DNA of 64,000 nucleotides from Przewalskia tangutica. Taxonomy: Eukaryota; Streptophyta; Magnoliopsida; Solanales; Solanaceae. Each line of letters starts with the position of its first letter. Within the stretch, counting starts at the first letter, position 1. The notes beneath the pieces are model-generated. The model was not told the DNA's origin, searched no databases, and saw only the letters and a list, made by a program, of their open reading frames with translations. The stretch lies in assembly GCA_029844215.1 (NCBI GenBank), contig CM056733.1:11777501-11841500 (forward strand), read 5' to 3'. Below, piece by piece: positions 9,972 through 23,700 of the stretch. The position numbers and the translations under genes are program-made.

Positions 9972-12722
9972 GTCTTGACATCCATTTGATGTATTTCAAG
10001 ATCCCGCAATGTGGTGATAGCTATGAATACTCGTATGGACGTCATTCTAGACACTGGAGAGTATGTGTAAAAGTAGCCAAGACCCTCATTTGGTCGATAG
10101 CCCTTGACTATCAACCTGCCCTTGTACTTGTCTATAAATCCATTTGCTCTCAACTTCCATTTGAGTATCTATTTATAACCCAACGGTTTGTTTTCTGGAG
10201 GAAGATCAACCAACTCCCAAGTATGGTTGTGCAGAATGAAGTTTATCTCACTCTCTATAGCTCTTTTCCATAGCGGTGCTTCTGGAGTTGACAATGCTTC
10301 AGCAATTTTCCGTGGTTTGTCATGAACCATATAAGCTACAAAGTCAATATCGAAGGACTTATCCTTCCTGACCCTTTTACTACGTCTTGGTTCCATCTTC
10401 GAAGCCTTTAAGTCCTGAAAATCTGGAACACTAGATTCTGGATAATCAGCCACTTTGGAGTCCACTATATCTGAACCACCTAGATCCGGGAAGTCAATGA
10501 CTCTTGGATCCTGAAAGCTTTCTTCATAACTTCATTTGCGAGATGTTATGTTTCTTTCATTTTTAGGAAACGAGTCCTCAAATAAATTGGCATTCCTTGA
10601 TTCCATGATTGTACCCACATGGATGTCTGGTACATCTGACTTATGCACTAAGAAGCGATAAGCACTACTATTATTTGCATATCTGATGAATATGCAATCT
10701 ATAGTCTAAGGTCCAATCTTGACCTGTTTTGGCTTAGGTACTTCAACATCTGCCAAACAACCCCACACCTTCAAGTATTTGTAGGTGGGTTTATTTTTCT
10801 TCCATAACTCATATGGGATTTTGTCCTTACCCTTATGTGGTATTCTGTTAAGAATCTTATTAGCAGTAAGGACAGTTTCTCCCCACATGTTTTGGGGAAG
10901 ATCGGAATTGATGAGCAAGGCATTCATCATTTCTTTTAACGTATGATTCTTGCATTCAATGACACCGTTTTATTGATGTGAGTAAGGAGCCGTCCTTTGA
11001 TGAACAATGCTCGACTGGACACAATATTCTTCAAAAGGTGCTACGTATTCTCCCCCCTCTATCGTTACGGATTGATTTAATCCGTCCGCTTAGTTGGTTC
11101 TCAACTTCTGCTTTGTAGCGTTTGAATGCTTCAAAGGCTTCATCCTTACCTTTTAATAAGTAATGGTAACAATACATTGTGATATCATATATGAAAGTCA
11201 CAAAGTACTTGTTCCTCCCTCTAATTTGTGCAAACTTTAAATCACATATATCTGTGTGAATAAGTTCTAGAGGAGCGGTTTCCCTTTCGACGGATCTAAA
11301 GGGACTCTTTAAAAGTTTTGTCTCTACGTACACCTCACACTTACGTTGAGGGTTTACGTCGATAGACGGCAACAACTCCAACTTTACCAATATTTGGATA
11401 GATTGATAGTTTACATGTCCTAGTCTATGATGCCATAAACTGGATGACTCAAGCAAATAAGAGAAAGCTTCAATTTTATTAACAGAATGCATTACATACA
11501 AGGCATTAACTTTGAAGAGGCCTTCACAGACGAAGCCCCTTCTTACAAAAGTTTCATTCTTAGTGATTACAAATTTATTGGACTCAAACACTAGCCTAAA
11601 ACCAGCATTCACCAATAAAGGTCCTGAAATTAAATTTCTTCTAATACCAGGCACATGCATCACCTCCTTCAGAGTAAGCTCCTTTCCGGAAGTCATCTTT
11701 AAGATCACTTTTCCTACACCCAGTACTTCAGAAGAAGCATTATTGCCCATGAATAACTTCTTATCCGTGATTGGTGTATATGTGGAGAAGGCTTCTTTGT
11801 TGGAACAGATGTGACGGGTAGCACCTGTGTCCATCCACCACTGCATAGGATTCTCAATGAGGTTTGCTTCAAGTACCACTATCGAGAACTCCTCAATCAT
11901 ATCGTCAAGAAATGTTTCTTCGACGATGTTAGCCTTAGCCTTGCCCTTGACTTTCTCTTTGTTATCATTCTTGAGTTTACGGCAATCCTTGATCATGTGA
12001 CCAGGTTTTCCAGAGTGATGGTAGTTCCCCTTAAACTTCTCTATTGTTGGGGCCTTACCATCCTTCTGGAACTTTCACTTCTTGCTCGTGTTCCCTTTGG
12101 CCTCCGCCAGATTTTCCTTTGCCTCAGCGGGTTGCTTACCCTTAGGCATGGCCTTCTTATTATCCTCATGAATCTGAAGTTTGATAATAAGTTCTTCAAA
12201 GGCCATCTCCTTTGTCTTGAGTTTTAAGTAACTCATAAACTCATTCCACGAATGAGGTAACTTCTCAATTAATGAGGCAACCATAAATTGCTCATTTGGT
12301 TTCATTCATTCCAAATCCAAGTGATGGAGAATCATTTGAAATTCCTGGACTTGGGACATCACAATTTTGCTGTCCACCATTTGAAATTTCAGAAATTTCC
12401 CAACGATGAACTTCTTAGTACCCGCATCTTATGCGTTGTACTTTTTCTGCATTTTATCCCACAACTCTTTGGAAGTGCCAACGGTTCAATACACCGTGTA
12501 GAGAGGGTCAGATAAATAGTTCACAATATAGTTCTTGCGGATGAAGTCACTATGACTCCACGCATCATGAACCATCTTTACGTCATTAACGACATGGATA
12601 CCTTGGCCCCCTCCAACCGTTGCATTTGGCAGGGGGTCTGTTTCATTTCCAGCTTGTGGAGGATCTTCTGTTAGGAAATGAGACATTTCCATAACAATAA
12701 AAAAAACATTTTCTACTGTCAT
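9972..12722 (-). pseudogene. Ty1/copia gag-pol polyprotein, broken
   Basis: The minus strand reads in copia order. Gag fragments are at 12722-12486 and 12305-12075. A degenerate zinc knuckle (HHSGKPGHMIKDC, first Cys pair lost) leads into a 321-codon open stretch, 11996-11031, with the protease motif WWMDTGATRHIC, a GAG-pre-integrase block (SLWHHRLGHVN) and the integrase start (ELIHTDICD). The integrase end is at 10930-10706 (LPQNMWGETVLTANKILNR). An RT start (WKRAIESEINF, 10465-10169) and RT continuation (YKGRLIVKGY to QMDVKT, 10153-9972) follow. Stops and frameshifts separate the pieces, so no product is expected. Beyond 9972 the gene is cut by an LTR; its RNase H piece is at 6295-6660. Zinc-knuckle and integrase style suggest a Tork/Tnt1-like lineage, but this is a guess. 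Confidence 0.9.
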
Positions 12723-13730
12723 CTCTTAAAGTTGGAGCCCATGAACTGTGTGTTCATGGTGGAATCCAACGGGAGGAGAGCTAGCGTTCCATGGCGATGG
12801 GAAAGGTGTTGTTGAGCTCAATGCGTGATGGGAAAGCAGGTGTGCCTTGAGCGAATCAAGATTGAGTAGCAAATTATTCGCCTCCAGTCATCTTTGTTGT
12901 CACTTACAGCGAATATTGTCTTAAGATTGTGAGTACAATGATGATTACAAGGAAACGGGAAGTAAGCAATTGTTACAAAGATTACAAACTGGAACTAGAA
13001 CAGAAAGTAAACTACAACAAAGAATTTGTTGAGTCGAGTGTTAGCACACTGTCCTTAAAACAATATTGCCCCGTATAAATCATTTTACGGTAATTGGCAA
13101 CTTATCTCCCAAGATAAAACAGCAACTAACAAGTGAGCAAAGGAAACTCAAATGTTTACTAAAATGGAACCTTTGAGTGTGTGAGGGACTACTTAGAGAG
13201 GAGAAGATCAGAAAATCTGAGTTTGGTGTATCTTTCAATTGAGACAAGTCCTCAATTTATAGTGTATAAAAGATGACCTCTCATCTAGCCAACTAATGGC
13301 ATTCAATGGCCATGTACTAGCACTTATTGAGGGGTTTCAATCAGCCAAATAATGATTGAATTCATGTGACAAGTAATGAAGAATCAATGCCCTGAGCCCA
13401 AGAGTCGAAACTTTTCAACCGTCGACCATTACGCCTCGGCGCGCGGACCCAGCGGCTCCGCGGCAATTTCCGGCTCGTTTCATCTTTTACAGGTCGTACA
13501 CTTCTTCCTTCATTTACCAACGTGAAACACTCGTCATTTGGCCAACAACCGTCTATCATTTCATGTCTCAAACATTTTGTTTGCGTAATATCTCTTTCAC
13601 TAAGAAAATTTACGATCTTTGGTACAACGTGTGCACGTGTGTGGAACGGCGTTTCCGACGTGCGGGGCCCCAATTGTTCGATTCATAAATAATAGGATAA
13701 ACTTTATTCCATGTTAATAAATTTCCAACA
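12723..13730 (-). mobile_element. Copia 5' LTR and leader
   Basis: On the minus strand an LTR starts TGTTGGAAATTTATTAACA at 13730, with a TATA-like CTATAAAT at 13262-13255. A plausible LTR end is ACTCGACTCAACA near 13034, which would give about 700 bp, the usual size for copia. From there to 12722 is an untranslated leader before the first gag ATG. No clear TGGTATCAGAGC-type primer site was found, so the LTR end is uncertain. The outer boundary at 13730 is well supported by the change into unrelated AT-rich DNA. Confidence 0.6.
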
Positions 13731-14439
13731 ATTTTCTCATTTTTGAGGAACTACTTTTCCTAGAGAAAATATTTTTAAAATTTTGACCTACCGAATACAC
13801 CCATAGTACGATCACTTATTAGTTCATTTGATCTAATAAATGGAGTAAGTACCTAGATGTAGAATTAAAAGGTTATATGCCTTGTTCTTTAATATTCTCC
13901 TATTTAATACAGTGCGTCTACTACTTAGGCAGGATATCCCCGGTGTGCTCAATGTACGTAGTTGTTTGATGAGACCTTGTTTGATACACCTTGATGAGTT
14001 AAGGTGGCGATTTTGGCTAAAGTAATCGACCGCACAGGAAATGAATCCCTAAATTGTGGACTGAAAGAGGTATGAGGACAGTTCTCCAGGAAAGCATTTG
14101 CTTGGCACTTGGCAGCACCTTTTTCACAAAACAAGAGGACCCAACAGTACCATTTTCATCCCCCTTACTTCCCCTTTAACTCTTTTATGTTTTCCCTTTT
14201 TCCACACCTTTGAGTAGACATACTTGAAAGTCCATACCGGTAATAATTCTGGTCGTTCTCCAACACAATTTTTTGCTATCTTCATTTTCACATTTGTGAG
14301 ATTACTTTCCTATCATTCTCTCTCTCTTTAACTTACACATGCCATAAATGGTAATTGAAACTATCGATATCGGATGAGCCAAGAAAACTTAATAGATATT
14401 TTTAGTTTTTTAAAATTAATTTCAAGCCATTTTTATATT

Positions 14440-14710
14440 AATTTCACCATATGTATAGAAAATGTATCATTATTGTATATAATATGTATCACTACTGTAT
14501 ATGTATAAAAATGTATCATCTAATAGAAAAATGTATCATACGTATAAAAAATGTATCATTATTGTATAAAATATGTATCCTCACCGTATGTGTATACAAA
14601 ATGTATCATTCTTGTATAATTTATGTATATGAAATGTATAATCAATATATAATCAGTGTATAATATATACACACTAATGATAAACATATTATACAATTAT
14701 TATACACTAT
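14440..14710. repeat. AT-rich minisatellite
   Basis: Many imperfect copies of AAAATGTATCATTATTGTATA, spaced roughly 30-37 bp, fill this stretch. The copies drift into TATAATATATACACAC at the right end. A Met/Ile/Tyr-rich open frame across it (14451-14663) is a consequence of the repeat. Confidence 0.7.
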
Positions 14711-14924
14711 TTACACACATGCAAGGATTATCGGAGAACATTTAAAGACGGCCGGAAAAGTTTATCATCTGATGATTTCACAACGTTTGTATGAATTTCG
14801 ATGAAAGCATGTTCTCCGACGAAGCAGAAAAATCCAAGAGACATAGATCTGTCCTGAGGAGTTCGAAGATCATGTTCTCCGGCAATTAAGTTGTGCACCA
14901 ACAGATTTAGAAACTGCTTCATCG

Positions 14925-15090
14925 AGATCTAGTAGTTTCGATAGCTCACCGGAGAGAGATAGAATTGAAACTTTCTGGCACTTACGAATCGAGATCTAGT
15001 AGCTCTGATAGCTCACCGGAAAGGCTAGATCTAAATATTTACGACACTTAAGAATCGAGTTTGCTCCGATAGCTTTACGACACTTACGAA
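14925..15090. repeat. Threefold imperfect repeat around ATCGAGATCTAGTAG
   Basis: The block ATCGAGATCTAGTAGTTTCG plus ATAGCTCACCGG occurs at about 14921, again at about 14988 with TCTG in place of TTCG, and decays into a third copy near 15053. The interval is about 65 bp. The function is unknown. Confidence 0.6.
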
Positions 15091-15879
15091 TCCAAACGCC
15101 CGATGAAGCAGTCAGAGAAGAAGCAGAGGGCAACGACAGCGAAAATCAGATAAAAGATAGTGAAAGAAGAGACGGAGGGCGGCAGCGGTGTAAGCTAGAT
15201 CTGGGGGAAAAGGCAGAGGTTGACCTCGTCTACTACGACGGTACGGAAAAATCAATGGCACCGGGGGAAACTCAGTCCAGAGAAGAAAATATCAGTTAGG
15301 AAAGAGTAATCAGACGCAGACCAGCGCAGGTGGACGCCACGGCTATCTTCCTCCATATGATATCAGAGAGAATGAACTAAGTCAGTTTCAATAAGAGCTG
15401 ATAAAAGTCGTCTACATTCTCTAAAGGAAAGGTACTTTGGATTCATACCTGCTAGATTTGACATTGATTTGATCTAAAAGTTCAATTCTTGTACTTTGTA
15501 TAAAACAGTGTTAAATTTTGTCTTATTTTATCCCTAAAAGGACACGTGTTGTCCATTTTCCGCTAGCAATTTCAACCCATATTTAGAAAATCGGCGCATT
15601 TTACCCACATTTTAATGAGTTGGATCAGTTGTATTTCAATTGAGTAAATATTGGATTCAATCTATTTTTAACCCATAAAAACATGGGCAAATATGGATAA
15701 AATATGAGTATCTATATATAAATTCACTAGACCCAACAACATATCATTTTCCTCAAAATAGAAAAATTTTCCTTAAAGATTTTGGGAAAAAATATTTTCT
15801 AGATCAATAAAAACAACGCACCGCTCCACCACCCCACCACCTACACCCACCCCCGTCCCTACCACCCCACTTACCTCTA

Positions 15880-16150
15880 CGCCACCCCTTATCTACCTAC
15901 CCCCACCTACCAAACCACACACCCTTCAAATTTCTATTTTATATATTTTTATTTATAAAAATATTATAAAAAGTGAGAAAAAAATTCTTACCCTACACCC
16001 TCCCCCTCCCCCCGAATTATTTATTTGAAGTATTTTATTTTTTATAAGCAAATTATAAAAAGTGGAAAAAAATTCTTGCCCCACCCCCCTTTTCCCGTTA
16101 GAATTTTCTATTTCATATATTTTATTTTTATAAAAAATGAGAAACTTTTT
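15880..16150. repeat. Three imperfect C-rich/T-rich repeats, ~95 bp
   Basis: Units of TATTTTATA...TTATAAAAAGTG(A)G followed by AAAAATTCTT and a run of CCCTCCCCC recur three times near 15935, 16030 and 16115. The third copy is the most diverged. No coding potential is visible. Confidence 0.5.
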
Positions 16151-17327
16151 CTTATCCGCCCTTACCCCGGCGAAGCCAGGATTCCGGGCTAGGGGAAGCC
16201 TATTTTGGTCTAGGGGAAGCGAAAAATTGAGGACTTTTGATCTAGGAAAACGTAAAATTGAGGACTCTATTTAGTATACTATGAAAACTTTAGGAGAAAA
16301 GATTGAGGACTCTAAATTGAGGACTCTATTTAGTGTACTAGTATCCTGCCCATTTGCCACAATACTACATATAAATACGTACCCAAATGAGAAAAGATTT
16401 TAGGAGGGCAACACTCAAATCATGAGAAGAGGGGAACCACCACTTTGGTGGACATGTGAAGCCATATGAGTTTCCTTACGTATAAAAGGTCCTATCCACT
16501 TGTTCTGACGTGTGATAATAAGATCGTGAGCTTGGAGTACGTTTGGGTAAGCTGATTAAGCTTTAAAAGAGAAAAAAATTAAATGCTCAAAATTATTTTA
16601 AGTGTTGAAATAGATTTTATAAATAGGCAGCTCGACCTACGTATTTGTAGAAAAATGTTGAAATTATTAATGAATAGTTAATGGTTTGATATAAAAAAAA
16701 AGGTGTTGTTCTTTTGTTAGAATAAAAAATTATATATTTAAAAATACTTTTATAAGGAAAAGTGATATGAAGTTAGGAGTCTTATTTTGAAAATGATATT
16801 TTCAGAATTAAAAAAATATGTATAAAATAATAAAATACTTGATCAAATAAAAAATGCTTATAAGCTAGAATTTTTTTGGCATATTTTGACTTTTGGCACT
16901 TAGATATTTACAAGCGCCGCGTAGATAAGCGTTGACCTTCGAGATAGGAAAGTTTGGTACGAAAGAAAATATTTTTCAAAAAAGAAATCATTTGCTTCGG
17001 TATTTTTGAAGTTGGTTTCGATATTTTGCGGTATGTTAAATCAATAACTATAATTTCTTCGACTTCAACTTACATAAACATATAATGGAGCATTATGACT
17101 TCAGCTTTTCAAGAAATGTCTCAATTATATCATACTAACATTTTACATACATATAGAAATATAGAAACATTTTACTAAATAAAAAATATATAATTCTTTT
17201 TTAAAAAAGAAAAGTGTCATATAATTGAGACAAAAGGAGTACCATAATACTAAATTGGAATTCCGTATAGTAAATATCTACCTTGCCATGTCCAAACCCT
17301 ACAGCCCAGGTTTAGCCTAAGTTGGAA

Positions 17328-17333
17328 TTTATT
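17328..17333 (-). terminator. Candidate poly(A) signal of the helicase gene
   Basis: AATAAA on the minus strand lies about 455 nt after the stop codon at 17788-17790, inside a non-coding, T-rich stretch typical of a 3' UTR. The distance is plausible for a plant 3' UTR. A cDNA end would be needed to confirm it. A CAG/GTAGG sequence just after the stop could also act as a 3'-UTR donor site. Confidence 0.4.
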
Positions 17334-17787
17334 CATGGACTTACTTTTTGCAAAGCTGTCTGCTTTTTCCCTTGTGGAACATATTAATTACCACAAAATT
17401 CCTAGTCACTGCTAAGGGTCGAGAATTGCAGAACGTAGCAGTAGAGTTTTGCAAGTTGCCTATGGTATCAAATAAACCAGGTGACGAAAAATAAGATGAT
17501 TCACATACATGATAAGAGAGTGTAATATATACAGACAAAATAAGCAGGGATTTCTATGACGATGGGAAGGAAAAAGCCTGCCTTTGTAAGGCAACAAAAT
17601 TGGTAAGGATTAGCAGTAGAAATAAATATCTTACCCATCGGTCTCCCTATGATGAGCCATAGCAATTCTAATGACTTCAGTTGCATCCAAAATATCTCCC
17701 AGGTGTTAAAACCTATTCCTCCTACATATGAACATTCTGCTAACTGGCCACAACAGACCAAAAGCAGATAAAAGGACCCTACCTGTA

Positions 17788-20700
17788 TTAGAGATTAAAC
17801 AGATATCTAAGATCTTCTACAGTTAGTCGACTACCCGTGCCTCCACTTTTATCTTCACCAAAAGCAGATGCAACCATATTTCTCTTGTCCTCCTGAAATT
17901 ATAAGACCGATATTGAAGTCCTACGGATTAAAAATCGATGAACACCACATAAGATATGTGCGCATGTGACTGCAATAAGAGGAGCCAGCAAATTTACAGC
18001 CAAAGTCTTCCAAATAATCTAAATATTGAAAGTCACCATTCTGTGTTTAAACAAAGTCTCTGGAAGTGTTGGTTTCTAAGATGGAACAAAAATCAAATTA
18101 TAGTAAAACTGATCGTATGTGAATAAATACAAGGATTATAATCACAATAATAACACATGAAAAAAGAAAAGGACGGGATTTGAGAAGGCAGGAGGACAGA
18201 ATCAGATGAACTTATGCAACTTTCACTCATCAAGCAATTTCACTTAGACCTCCTCGCAAACCCTGAATCTAGCCTAAAATTGCATCATGTCATAAAAATG
18301 GGTGGTTCAACCAAATAACAAATAAAAAATGGGTTTCAACAGATAGAGTGAGAGGGTATAAAGTGAGAGGTAAACCTGTAGAGCTAGAATTCGATCTTCA
18401 ACTGTGTCTTTGACAGTTAAACGAGACACGGTGACTGCACGAGTTTGTCCTATTCTGTGAGCTCGGTCAATAGCTTGATCTTCAGTGGTTGGATTCCACC
18501 AAAGGTCTAGAAGAATTACATGAGAAGCTGCCACCATATTTAGACCAAGATTTCCAGCTTTTAGTGACATCAACATGACAGTCACCTGCAAAAGAACATA
18601 TTCTTGAATTCGAAAATACAATAAGGTCCAAGTGAAAGAAACGGTTAGATAGGGAAATCCATAGAATGCAATTAAAAACTTCAAGAGAAAGCACTACCTT
18701 GCAGCACTGGTACTCCAATGTAGTGCTAAAGGAATGACGAAATAAAGTTTTTAATCTACCATACTCGGTAAGTGTTTCATGAAGCTATACATACAATAAT
18801 TACAAACTAAATTTGCAGCACTGGTACTCCAATGTAGTGCTAAAGGAATGACGAAATAAAGTTTTAAATCTACCATACTCAGTAAGTGTTTCACGAAGCT
18901 ATACATACAATAATTACTAACTAAATTTAGTGAGCATGGTGGTAGAAAAGGGTACATCTTGTCAGTATAAAGAGTGGTTATAAGAAAAAGTTCATTTGAA
19001 CTATGAATTGCATGCATGACAAGGCTATAGCAGAAAAATTGTCAAACATTATTTCCTGAAGAAAGAACATATGTACGGATAGGGGTGGGCATATAACCGA
19101 AAAACTGATCGAACCAAAAGTTTCAGTTTTTTCGTTTTTGGTTTTTCGGTTTATTCAGTTGGTTCTCTATTAACTTTTCTTCCAACATCTGTTTTCATTT
19201 CGGTTGTCGGTTTCAATGATTCAGTATTTGAGTATTTCGGTTAACTGAAAACTGTGAGTCCCTTTAGGTAGATATGTTATTTACTCAATTGCTTTGTGGA
19301 CTGTGGTTTACTTGCAAGTTGTTGTCCTCCACTCTTTGACCCTACTCCTTCACCTCTGTGAAGATGCATGCTGGTCTATTTATGCTTTGTATATTTGCTT
19401 ACGAAGAAAGCAGATTCAGTACTTGATATCAATAAATTTCTACATCTTCCATTTCATTTTTAGATGCTTCATTCTTTTATTTCGTTTATAGTGGTGTGAC
19501 CTTTTCTCCACACTTCTGTCTGCTAATGGTGTTAAACTGCATTTCCGGATAAAGAAGTTAGAAACGGAATCAAACCAGAAAACTGAAGATAACCGATCAA
19601 ATCAAACATTCAAACCCAAAGAAACACCGAGCTGAATTTTAGGAAAACCAAACCAAAGCCCACCCCTAACGAACATATCCTGAATGGTATATGGTAGTAA
19701 AATTATCTAGTCATGAACATATTCAAGGTAGATCATATCTTACCGTCAAACAGTAATCCTGGCAGCCCTACAAACAGCTTTGGTAAACTATCTTTGTTGA
19801 GCAATGGACTAGGAAGAAGGTACTCCTTGTAAGTATAGAAAGAAATTATGAGTGAACTGACTTAAATGCTTACATAATATGCAAGCGTGACAATGGCATA
19901 GCAATACACAATTTTGGGCGAAGATTTGATAACATGATCTCTTGCCGTATCCATATTTGGAATTGCTACCTCATATACTTCCCCACTTATTCCCAAAGGA
20001 CAACCAGATAAGGAATGGCAAAAAAAAGTAGAGCAGAAACTTTCAACATACAACAGTCGAGGAGAGCTTCAGGACTGAGCAAATGTACCAATAAGTTCAC
20101 CATATCCAACACTCTAAAGCTGTAAAACAGACCGTACTGAATGAGTTTTTGGTTTTGAACAAAGTACTAAAAAGCTCAATACCTTATAGTTCACTTGAAA
20201 TAAAAGACATTTTGCATTGGTGGCTGATTATTTAGGAAGGGTTGAACGGGTCACAAGGAGTATTAGTTTTAGGAGGGCTTAGGACCATGTGGAATATTAA
20301 TTTCAGGAACGCCATATATCAATATGAACGGGAAGAGGTTGAGGCTTTTTGCTTTGGATAAATGGTTGAGATTTCTCATAGAACATGTCAACATGTAGTA
20401 GACTAGTAGGGACTAGGGAGAGATGAAGATAAGATGATAGGGAGGAATCAAGGCTGAGATCTTCAGGATGAACTCACTTTTGACGGAGTTACTAGTAGGG
20501 GAGTTGAGGGGAGCATATTTGAAATACCAAGGCATCAAAGAAAGTAGCTTAAAAAAAATAAGAAACAGACAACCTAGTGTGAAGTGCAGATGTAATTTAT
20601 GATCAGCAGATGATCCCAGAAAGCGAAACTTTTTTTGCGAGTTAATGTTGGTGCCGCTTGTACGAGAAGTTTTGAAATAGATCACCTTCTATTGCTATGC

Positions 20701-23700
20701 AGATCCAAAGCTATGTATGGACCATGAACAGAAAACAAAGTTTGTCGAGTTAAAGGGTTCAAATGATTGGCAAGTAAAGTAAAGGCAGCTTGAAGGACCT
20801 TTGGCTTAGTTGGATGGTAATAAAGAGCACAGTGTTTGATAATAGCTAGATGATGTAAGTTGCACGGACTCTTCACTTTGGATGCCGCACCCATGTCGGA
20901 TTCTCCAAAAATACACTACTTTTGGAGAATCCGACACGCACCCGTTGACATTTTTGAAGAGTCCGAGCAACATAGGATGATGTTAGGAGTATTAAACATT
21001 CTTACTTCATCAATTTTTCTATGTTTCAAAGAAGATGACTCCCTTTTGTATAGAGAGCTGGGATAACTTGATAGGAGATAGGTTGAAAATTAAATCCATA
21101 ATGTATATTTTTCCGTTACACCGCCTTGTTCTAATATTAATGAAATTATTGATTTATCAAAAGAAGAAATATTGGGCATTTAGAAATATCTAAGAGATTA
21201 CTGCACAACAAGCATACAAGAAAAGGCCAACCTCAGGATTTGTGTTGAACTCTTTGACAGCTCTGTCTCTAGCAGCAAGAGACATTGTACCATCAAGCCT
21301 CTCATAGTGAAAACCAGACTGGTTCAAAGCACGCTCAACCAAGTTTAACATGCCTGTCCACTGAGAGAAGACAATGGCCTTTATCGGCCCCTTGGCTTGC
21401 GATTCTGAATCTCCTACTCCCAGATTTGTTGAATCGCCATTGCATTGCTCCAAGATATCTGATTCTAAATAGGGATCCTTTGACTTACAACATGACTCAA
21501 GAATTTCAATAGCAGTTCTTATCTTAGAAGAACTGTACTCATTTTCCATGATGGATTTCTCATCAAATTCAGATAAGCCGGAAGGATCACCATTGACATC
21601 ATCTGATATACATTTTTTAAGGGTAGCTTTAGAATATACAGCCTCAGGGCCAAGTTGTTCTCTGCATCCAGGTGTAGGACATGTATTATCTTCCCCAGTT
21701 AAATAATCTGATACACATTGATTGCAGAATACGTGTCCGCACATGGTAACAACTGCATCTTCAGGCACATCCTGTGGAAATAATAACAGTAGACATCAAA
21801 CTAGTGAGTACTATGACAGTTGTACCACGATGAAGACTGTCATAACTATAAAACAAAATAATAAAAAGAAACTGACAGACAAGAAATACGACACTAGAGA
21901 GTGCACTTTAAAGTGACTTTCAACTGAGCCAAACCAATGTAGATGCACATACGGTATTCCACTTAATCTTCAGATTTATTCGGATTCTCCTTTTACAAGG
22001 GAGAAAAGCACTTTGACTTCAAATGTTTCGACGGATAGCAATTTGAAGCTTGTTCAGAGATATGACAGCTCACTGCATTTTACTTGCCTGCGAACTTCTA
22101 TTTACACCATTGATTTGCAATCATTACTTGTATCTTTGAAGTTTTAAGCTATTTGGTTGGGGAGGCCCCAGTTAGTTAGGGGGATTTGGAGGAGATAGTG
22201 AGAGGTTTTAGCTAACGACATGTCTTCAAGGGAAATGTAGACAGTTGAATTTAGCTTGTCAATAAGGTTAGTCATGATTGTTGGGAGAGTACTAAGTCTG
22301 GCCTCCAACTGAATCCGTGATCAAATAAACCATTTGTAGTCAAAGAAGAAGAAGGCATCTGCTACGAATCCCATACTGCTACTGCAGTCATTTCATATCA
22401 ACACCGACTCAATTAGAAGGGAAGGGGAAATGGAGAATGCATGTAACATAGATAAGGGCTATTTTCTAATTTGAGGAGAATCATAATGGTTTTGACTGCC
22501 TAAGACTTGTATCTCAACTTGCACTTGTACTCTTGCCAAATAGATCAAGAATTCAAGAAATGAGAAGACCACATACTCTAACCATCATAATAACCAAAAG
22601 GAACTTACATCGCATACAGAACACGTTGCTAAAGAAGTTTCCATTTGTTTCAAGAGATTCTCCACCATTTCCTTTGGGAGCTTCTTTGCCATCTCTGATG
22701 AAGCTCTTCCAACAGAATAGTAACTCTCCCTTTTGACAAGTTTTGGGTGGTCACAAGCCTGCCGAAGTCGCAGAAGCATCAATAAAATATTTGCATAGTT
22801 TTGCCTCACAGTTCCAGCTGCAGCATATGCCTGCAAGATGAGTACATCTTAATTAAAGATACACTGCTAGAGCTAGTGATATCAGCTAAACAATAAAACA
22901 TCAGAAGACTGCTAAAAATTCTCAACCTGCTCTCGAGGTCAAATTTTTACCAAATTGCTTCACAACTCAGAAAAGGACTAAAAGCTTAGTCCTAAAAATG
23001 AAGTCTTACATATGTAATAGGATTCCGAAATACAAAGTAATGGCGGTGTGCTAAACATATCATGAGGATGAGAGAAAGGCTTCTTTCTTGTCACATTTCC
23101 ATAATCAGATGATATCACTTCATATTCCCATCGTCTATTGATGTCTTTCTTTGTTTCTTTTTCTGAGCCCCAGATATGTAGCATAAAAGTTAACCAGATT
23201 GAACCAAACAAATGGACCCCAAATTCCCCAATATGTGTAGGACACAATCATAATGAAGATTACAGTTATGCTAATGTACATCTTTTGCCATTTCATCATC
23301 AAAATATATTATATACTTGATAAAGACCATATTCACATGTCTAATATCCAAATGCAATAAACATTCCATTCTTGTTTCTTGTTTTCTCCCGAGAATGACT
23401 TGAGTGAGGAGAAACGGGGACAATCCCATGTACAATAGAGAGAGAATTGAACTTATAACTTCTTCTTTTTAAATGTAATATAGTTGAAGTAAGAAAGCCT
23501 CATATTTAGGTGTTGGAAAAGAAAACCTTGATGTCCAAGAAAATACGAAGTCTCTTGATTTTTAGGGAAATAAATCAAACTACAATTGAATATTTTTCCT
23601 TCTATAAAACTTTCTTTTGCTAATCCTAACCAACATAAGAAATGAAGGACCACATTTTAACATTTATTACTCATCACTAAATATATTGCTGCACGTGTAT

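Larger units (their letters stand above)
13731..17327. other. Intergenic region without recognisable genes
   Basis: This 3.6-kb stretch lies downstream of the helicase gene. It holds an AT-rich minisatellite (14440-14710), a short triplicated block (14925-15090) and pyrimidine-rich A/T-flanked repeats (15880-16150). Small duplications of GAGGACTCTATTTAGT occur around 16255-16335. Open frames are short and have no family signature. I see no RNA gene. Confidence 0.6.

Noticed and set aside
17341..17761. Open frames downstream of the helicase stop as additional coding exons
   Set aside because: The conserved family C-terminus (VEDLRYLF) ends at 17788 and no helicase-family sequence follows. The region reads as 3' UTR.
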